Shown here: in pieces, positions 57,416 to 64,000 of the stretch
How positions within the stretch are numbered: position 1 is the stretch's first letter
Layout of the letters: each line of letters starts with the position of its first letter
Source of the DNA: Arenicola marina
Lineage: Eukaryota > Annelida > Polychaeta > Arenicolidae
Direction: 5' to 3'
Length of the DNA stretch: 64,000 nucleotides
NCBI GenBank assembly: GCA_964019135.1
Contig: OZ025265.1
Coordinates: forward strand, 2,294,496 to 2,358,495
Notes under the pieces: model-generated
What the model saw: the letters and a program-made list of their open reading frames with translations, nothing else
Databases searched by the model: none
What the model was told of the DNA's origin: nothing
Made by a program: the position numbers and the translations under genes

Positions 57416-60400
57416 CTTCCCAAATAACCACACTGGTCATATATAACCTTTTGCCACCTTGAGCACGACAATAGACGGAAACCTTCCCAAATAACCACAC
57501 TGGTCATATATAACATTTCGCCACCTTGAGCACGACAATAGATGGAAGCCTTCCCAAATAACCACACTGGTCATATATAACCTTTTGCCACCTTGAGCAC
57601 GACAATAGATGGAAGCCTTCCCAAATAACCACACTGGTCATATATAACCTTTTGCCACCTTGAGCACGACAATAGATAGAAGCCTTCCCAAATAACCACA
57701 CTGGTCATATATAACCTTGTGCCACCTTGAGCACGACAATAGATGGAGGCCTTCCCAAATAACCACACTGGTCATATATAACCTTTTGCCACCTTGAGCA
57801 CGACAATAGATGGAGGCCTTCCCAAATAACCACACTGGTCATATATAACCTTTTGCCACCTTGAGCACGACAATAGATGGAGGCCTTCCCAAATAACCAC
57901 ACTGGTCATATATAACCTTTTACCACCTTGAGCACGACAATAGATGGAAGCCTTCCCAAATAACCACACTGGTCATATATAACCTTTTGCCACCTTGAGC
58001 ACGACAATAGATGGAAGCCTTCCCAAATAACCACACTGGTCATATATAACCTTTTGCCACCTTGAGCACGACAATAGATGGAGGCCTTCCCAAATAACCA
58101 CACTGGTCATATATAACCTTTTGCCACCTTGAGCACGACAATAGATGGAAGCCTTCCCAAATAACCACACTGGTCATATATAACCTTTTGCCACCTTGAG
58201 CACGACAATAGATGGAGGCCTTCCCAAATAACCACACTGGTCATATATAACCTTTTGCCACCTTGAGCACGACAATAGATGGAAGCCTTCCCAAATAACC
58301 ACACTGGTCATATATAACCTTGTGCCACCTTGAGCACGACAATAGATGGAAGCCTTCCCAAATAACCACACTGGTCATATATAACCTTTTGCCACCTTGA
58401 GCACGACAATAGATGGAGGCCTTCCCAAATAACCACACTGGTCATATATAACCTTTTGCCACCTTGAGCACGACAATAGATGGAAGCCTTCCCAAATAAC
58501 CACACTGGTCATATATAACCTTTTGCCACCTTGAGCACGACAATAGATGGAGGCCTTCCCAAATAACCACACTGGTCATATATAACCTTTTGCCACCTTG
58601 AGCACGACAATAGATGGAAGCCTTCCCAAATAACCACACTGGTCATATATAACCTTTTGCCACCTTGAGCACGACAATAGATGGAAGCCTTCCCAAATAA
58701 CCACACTGGTCATATATAACCTTTTGCCACCTTGAGCACGACAATAGATGGAAGCCTTCCCAAATAACCACACTGGTCATATATAACCTTTTGCCACCTT
58801 GAGCACGACAATAGATGGAAGCCTTCCCAAATAACCACACTGGTCATATATAACCTTTTGCCACCTTGAGCACGACAATAGATGGAAGCCTTCCCAAATA
58901 ACCACACTGGTCATATATAAACTTTTGCCACCTTGAGCACGACAATAGATGGAAGCCTTCCCAAATAACCACACTGGTCATATATAACCTTTTGCCACCT
59001 TGAGCACGACAATAGATGGAGGCCTTCCCAAATAACCACACTGGTCATATATAACCTTTTGCCACCTTGAGCACGACAATAGATGGAAGCCTTCCCAAAT
59101 AACCACACTGGTCATATATAACCTTTTGCCACCTTGAGCACGACAATAGATGGAGGCCTTCCCAAATAACCACACTGGTCATATATAACCTTTTGCCACC
59201 TTGAGCACGACAATAGATGGAAGCCTTCCCAAATAACCACACTGGTCATATATAACCTTGTGCCACCTTGAGCACGACAATAGATGGAAGCCTTCCCAAA
59301 TAACCACACTGGTCATATATAACCTTTTGCCACCTTGAGCACGACAATAGATGGAGGCCTTCCCAAATAACCACACTGGTCATATATAACCTTTTGCCAC
59401 CTTGAGCACGACAATAGATGGAAGCCTTCCCAAATAACCACACTGGTCATATATAACCTTTTGCCACCTTGAGCACGACAATAGATGGAGGCCTTCCCAA
59501 ATAACCACACTGGTCATATATAACCTTTTGCCACCTTGAGCACGACAATAGATGGAAGCCTTCCCAAATAACCACACTGGTCATATATAACCTTTTGCCA
59601 CCTTGAGCACGACAATAGATGGAAGCCTTCCCAAATAACCACACTGGTCATATATAACCTTTTGCCACCTTGAGCACGACAATAGATGGAAGCCTTCCCA
59701 AATAACCACACTGGTCATATATAACCTTTTGCCACCTTGAGCACGACAATAGATGGAAGCCTTCCCAAATAACCACACTGGTCATATATAAACTTTTGCC
59801 ACCTTGAGCACGACAATAGATGGAAGCCTTCCCAAATAACCACACTGGTCATATATAACCTTTTGCCACCTGGAGCACGACAATAGATGGAAGCCTTCCC
59901 AAATAACCACACTGGTCATATATAACCTTTTGCCACCTTGACTTTGACAATAGATGGAAGCTTCCCAAATAACCACACTGGTCATATATAACCTTTTGCC
60001 ACCTTGACCTTGACAATAGATGGAAGCTTCCCAAATAACCACACTGGTCATATATAACCTTTTGCCACCTTGAGCACGACAATAGATGGAAGCCTTCCCA
60101 AATAACCACACTGGTCATATATAACCTTTTGCCACCTTGAGCACGACAATAGATGGAGGCCTTCCCAAATAACCACACTGGTCATATATAACCTTTTGCC
60201 ACCTTGAGCACGACAATAGATGGAAGCCTTCCCAAATAACCACACTGGTCATATATAACCTTTTGCCACCTTGAGCACGACAATAGATGGAAGCCTTCCC
60301 AAATAACCACACTGGTCATATATAACCTTTTGCCACCTTGAGCACGACAATAGATGGAAGCCTTCCCAAATAACCACACTGGTCATATATAAACTTTTGC

Positions 60401-60756
60401 CACCTTGAGCACGACAATAGATGGAAGCCTTCCCAAATAACCACACTGGTCATATATAACCTTTTGCCACCTGGAGCACGACAATAGATGGAAGCCTTCC
60501 CAAATAACCACACTGGTCATATATAACCTTTTGCCACCTTGACTTTGACAATAGATGGAAGCTTCCCAAATAACCACACTGGTCATATATAACCTTTTGC
60601 CACCTTGACCTTGACAATAGATGGAAGCTTCCCAAATAACCACACTGGTCACATTTATCCTTTTGCCACCTTGACCTTGACAATAGATGGAAGCTTCCCA
60701 AATAACCACACTGGTCATATATAACCTGTTGCCACCTTGACCTTAGATGGAAGCTT
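57416..60756. repeat. 67-bp satellite, about 50 copies, one TATA-like element per unit
   Basis: The unit contains CTTCCCAAATAACCACACTG, GTCATATATAACC and TTGCCACCTTGAGCACGACA. Copies are nearly identical, with GATGGAAGC/GATGGAGGC as the main variant. Marker variants show segment duplication: CTTGTGCC at 58322 and 59260 (938 = 14 x 67) and TATAAACTTTTGCC at 58919 and 59790 (871 = 13 x 67). The last units (59935-60756) change to TTGACCTTGACAAT and lose one base (GAAGCTTCCC). The minus strand gives a chain of overlapping 65-codon frames that are repeat artefacts. Confidence 0.95.
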
Positions 60757-60885
60757 CGTCAGATATAGATATGGGCAATGGTCCTCGTCAGCCATGACCT
60801 TGACCTTAAAGATAAGCCTCGTCAGCAACAACCTCGGGGTTTCAGGACTAATCACCAACGATCCTGGTAAACCATACAGCCAAAC
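60757..60885. other. Short linker between two arrays
   Basis: Contains TGACCTTGACCTTAAAG at 60789-60805, which matches the extended nuclear-receptor half-site TGACCTTGA (ERR/SF-1 type). No gene. Confidence 0.4.
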
Positions 60886-61543
60886 GACCCAGCCAGTGAA
60901 TATTAGCCTGTCAACCATGACCCAGACAGTAGATATCAGACTGTCAACAATGACCCAGACAGTGAATATCAGCCTGTCAACCATGACCCACACAGTGAAT
61001 ATCAGCCTGTCAACCATGACCCACACAGTGAATATCAGCCTGTCAACCATGACCCAGACACTAGATATCAGCCTCTCAACCATGACCCAGACAGTGAATA
61101 TCAGTCTGTCAACCATGACCCACACAGTGAATATCAGCCTCTCAACCATGACCCACACAGTGAATATTAGCCTGTCAACCATGACCCACACAGTGAATAT
61201 CAGCCTGTCAACCATGACCCAGACACTAGATATCAGCCTCTCAACCATGATCCAGACAGTGAATATCAGCCTGTCAACCATGACCCACACAGTGAATATC
61301 AGCCTCTCAACCATGACCCAGACAGTGTATATCAGCCTGTCAACCATGACCCACACACTAGATATCAGCCTCTCAACCATGACCCAGACAGTAGATATCA
61401 GCCTGTCAACCATCAGCCGCACAGTAGATATCAGCCTGTCAACCATGACCCAGACAGTGGATATCAGCCTGTCAACAATGACCCACACAGTGAATATCAG
61501 CCTCTCAACCATGACCCACACAGTATATATCAGCCTGTCAAAA
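60886..61543 (+). repeat. 33-bp minisatellite, about 20 copies
   Basis: The unit holds ATGACCCACACAGTGAATAT and CAGCCTGTCAACC. Main variants are CAGACAGT, CACACAGT and CAGACACT, and GCCTGTC/GCCTCTC. The period is a multiple of three and neither strand has stops in one frame, so both give long frames (278 and 268 codons) with 11-residue cycles. I read these as non-coding. Confidence 0.93.
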
Positions 61544-62174
61544 AGTGAACCAGTCCGATCAACCCCCCACTAATCGTCTGCTCACCTCTCTTACCGACAA
61601 TACTCGTATCGCCGACCATGACCTCGGTAATGGTTGGAATGGTTTTGGCGGTATACCGACCAACAAACCTGGGAAGGTAGTACTACATATCACTTACCTC
61701 ACTGCCCCACGTCGACCCGGTGAGGAATACATGCACAGCCCCTTGGCCTAGAACACCATCCCGTGGCTCATTCCATCAGCCACGTGGCGTATCTTTAACC
61801 CCCAGTCTACCCACCTCTGGATAAACACTCACCCCCCCCCCACCCCACCCCCCCACAAGTCCCTTCCTGTTCGAGCCCCCAACCCCTCCCCTCCAAAAGT
61901 CTCCAAAAGGACCACCCACCAAATTTGGTTGCTGTGATCCCTGACCTGCCCACAGTGGGAGACCGAGTGTCCCCACTCCCACCCACCTCACCACCCCCTC
62001 ACACCCCACCCCCCTCGCTCCCCGCTGACGCGACATGCTCATGCAATAAACAGGAGGGTCGGGGTGGGCGACGTCACCAGAGACCTTGTCCTTACATACA
62101 CCGGAATCACATCAGAGAGAGCATCGGGCGACACCTAGCGGAGATCTAGCCACATTCAGGACGACACCGGCGAT
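61544..62174. other. Single-copy region with a C-rich tract
   Basis: C-rich DNA lies at 61829-61900 and 61973-62020. A CTCF-like match GGGCGACACCTAGCGG is at 62126-62141. Open frames at 61776-62042 and 61925-62149 follow the biased tract. No gene recognised. Confidence 0.5.
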
Positions 62175-63633
62175 CTGGCGACCTGACCTATTTAATGGCG
62201 TTTAATTGCGTCAATGGTAAAGTAGGATGACCTGAACCACGTAATTGCGTCAACGGTAGAGTAGGGTGACCGGACCCATTTATTGGCGTCAATGGTGAAG
62301 TAAGGCGACCTGACCCAGTTAATGACGTCAATGATGAAATAGGGTGACCCGACCCACTTAATGACGTCATTGGTGAAGTAGGGTGACTTAACCCATTTAA
62401 TAGTGTCAATGGTAAATTATGGCGACCTGACCCATTTAATGGTGAAGTGGGGTGACCTGACACAATTAATGGCGTCACTGGTAAAGTAGGGTGATTTGAC
62501 CCACTTAATGACGCCAATAGTGAAGTAGGGTGACCTGACCCACTTAATGGCGTCAATGGATGCAGTAGTGCGACCTGACCCATTTAATGGCGTCAATGGT
62601 GAAGTAGGGCGACCTGACCCATTTAATGTCGTCAATGGTGAAGTAGAGCGACCTGATCCATTTATGGTGAAGTGGGGTGACCTGACACAATTAATGGCGT
62701 CAATGGTAAAGTAGGGTGATTTGGCCCACTTAATGACGCCAATGGTGAAGTAGGGTGACCTGACCCACCTAATGGCGTCAATGGTGAAGTAGTGCGACCT
62801 GACCCATTTAATGGCGTCAATGGTGAAGTAGGGCGACCTGACCCATTTAATGGCGTCAATGGTGAAGTAGGGCGACCTGATCCATTTATGGTGAAGTGGG
62901 GTGACCTGACACAATTAATGGCGTCAATGGTAAAGTAGGGTGATTTGGCCCACTTAATGACGTCAATGGTGAAGTAGGGTGACCTGACCCACTTAATGGC
63001 GTCAATGGTAAAATAGGGTGACCTGACCCATTTAATGGCGTCAATGGTGAAGTAGGGCGACCTGACCCATTTAATGGCGTCAATGGTGAAGTAGGGCGAC
63101 CTGACCCATTTAATGGCGTCAATGGTGAAGTAGGGCGACCTGACCCATTTAATGGCGTCAATGGTGAAGTAGGGCGACCTGACCCATTTAATGGCGTCAA
63201 TGGTGAAGTAGGGCGACCTGACCCATTTAATGGCGTCAATGGTGAAGTAGGGCGACCTGACCCATTTAATGGCGTCAATGGTGAAGTGGGGCGACCTGAC
63301 CCATTTAATGGCGTCAATGGTGAAGTAGGGCGACCTGACCCATTTAATGGCGTCAATGGTGAAGTGGGGTGACCTGACCCACTTAATGACGCCAATGGTG
63401 AAGTAGGGTGACCTGACCCACTTAATGGCGTCAATGGTGAAGTAGGGCGACCTGACCCGCTTAATGGCGTCAATGGTGAAGTAGGGTGACCTGTCCCATT
63501 TATTGGGCTCAATGTTGAGCTGAGACGACCTTGCCAACTTAATGGGGTCAATGACAATCTACAGCGACCTGACCCTTTTAATAGGTTCAAAGGGGAGCTA
63601 GAGCGACGTGACCATTTTAATGGTTCATCAGTA
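62175..63633. repeat. 39-bp minisatellite, about 36 copies
   Basis: The unit contains GACCTGACCCATTTAATGG, then CGTCAATGGTGAAGTAGGG. The centre (63005-63360) is nearly perfect; both ends are degenerate, the last units (63540-63633) hardly recognisable. A shortened unit lacking GGCGTCAAT occurs at 62438, 62662 and 62888, spaced about 225 bp, showing local segment duplication. The 39-bp period gives minus-strand frames of 131-291 codons with 13-residue cycles; I regard them as artefacts. Confidence 0.93.
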
Positions 63634-64000
63634 AAGGTTCGAAGCTTTTAGTGACACGACCCTTTTAGCCCCTGTTAATGACATAAGGCAGCGATGTGAG
63701 CCCCCTGACTGAGCTCCTCATTGCGTGGCCTCGTTATCCCGTGACAGTCTTGGCTCGTGCTAAGGCCGCGGGGGAGGGGGGGTGGGGGGTACTATTATAC
63801 AGATATAATGGTGGCGGTGGGGAGCAGGTCCCGGGGCGCGCAATACTGCCTGACAGAGGGGGCATTTGTATGTAAAATATACCCCCAAAGAGCGGATATT
63901 TTAGGTGAAAATAGCTACCCATTCCGAACTAAAAAATAATATTCATCAAGTCACTCACATTACTGATATTACGCTAAATGTGTGGAGGACGGCTGTGGTG
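63634..64000. other. Single-copy right edge
   Basis: Non-repetitive apart from a G-rich run at 63768-63788. No gene, SINE or RNA gene recognised. Confidence 0.5.

Noticed and set aside
57416-60756. CRISPR array
   Set aside because: Regular 67-bp spacing, but there are no unique spacers; the whole unit repeats, and the context is eukaryotic.
1-64000. Telomere repeats, rRNA, complete tRNA genes, LINE or LTR elements
   Set aside because: None were found: no TTAGGG arrays, no reverse-transcriptase or integrase motifs in any non-repetitive frame, and no tRNA with both arms.

Overview
This window looks like animal nuclear DNA dominated by tandem repeats. About three quarters of it (roughly 48 of 64 kb) is satellite or minisatellite, in about fifteen unrelated families with monomers from 13 bp to 106 bp. 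Three things suggest an animal: tRNA-derived SINE copies with Pol III A and B boxes, CTCF-like and CRE-like motifs, and an edge exon with strongly GC-biased third codon positions. There are no bacterial operons, rRNAs or complete tRNA genes, and I cannot name the species. Such minisatellite density would fit a subtelomeric or pericentromeric accessory region, but no telomere repeat is visible.

Layout: 1-215 is the first coding exon of a gene on the minus strand, running off the left edge; its product starts with an N-myristoylation signal. 216-1679 is its upstream region. A 14-bp minisatellite (1680-2058) and purine- and C-rich tracts follow. 3510-8462 is a 106-bp dimeric satellite whose ~53-bp half-units look like the 5' half of a tRNA (A box kept, B box lost). 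8620-24912 is a 16-kb array built from 13-bp modules, containing a ~7.9-kb internal tandem duplication. 24913-28545 is mostly single-copy with one near-complete SINE and a G/C-rich minisatellite. 28546-44372 is a 15.8-kb array of a 49-bp monomer with several higher-order duplications. 44373-47360 is single-copy, with paired CREs and a 262-codon open frame of uncertain status.

From 47361 to 63633 smaller arrays alternate with short single-copy stretches: a 20-bp CACGTG-bearing repeat, a 40/41-bp repeat, a 14-bp CACGTG repeat, a 37-bp repeat, a 32-bp repeat that has duplicated a piece of flanking unique DNA, a 1.3-kb pyrimidine-only tract, a 36-bp G-rich repeat, SINE copies, a 67-bp array with a TATA-like element per unit, a 33-bp repeat and a 39-bp repeat.

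The very long open frames across the arrays (up to about 1,950 codons) arise because the monomers lack stop codons on the plus strand; I do not treat them as genes. The only gene I support with good confidence is the partial one at the left edge. Four other open frames are listed at low confidence. The most unusual signals are the half-tRNA dimer satellite, the readable duplication history of the 13-bp-module array, and two unrelated minisatellites that both multiply the CACGTG palindrome.
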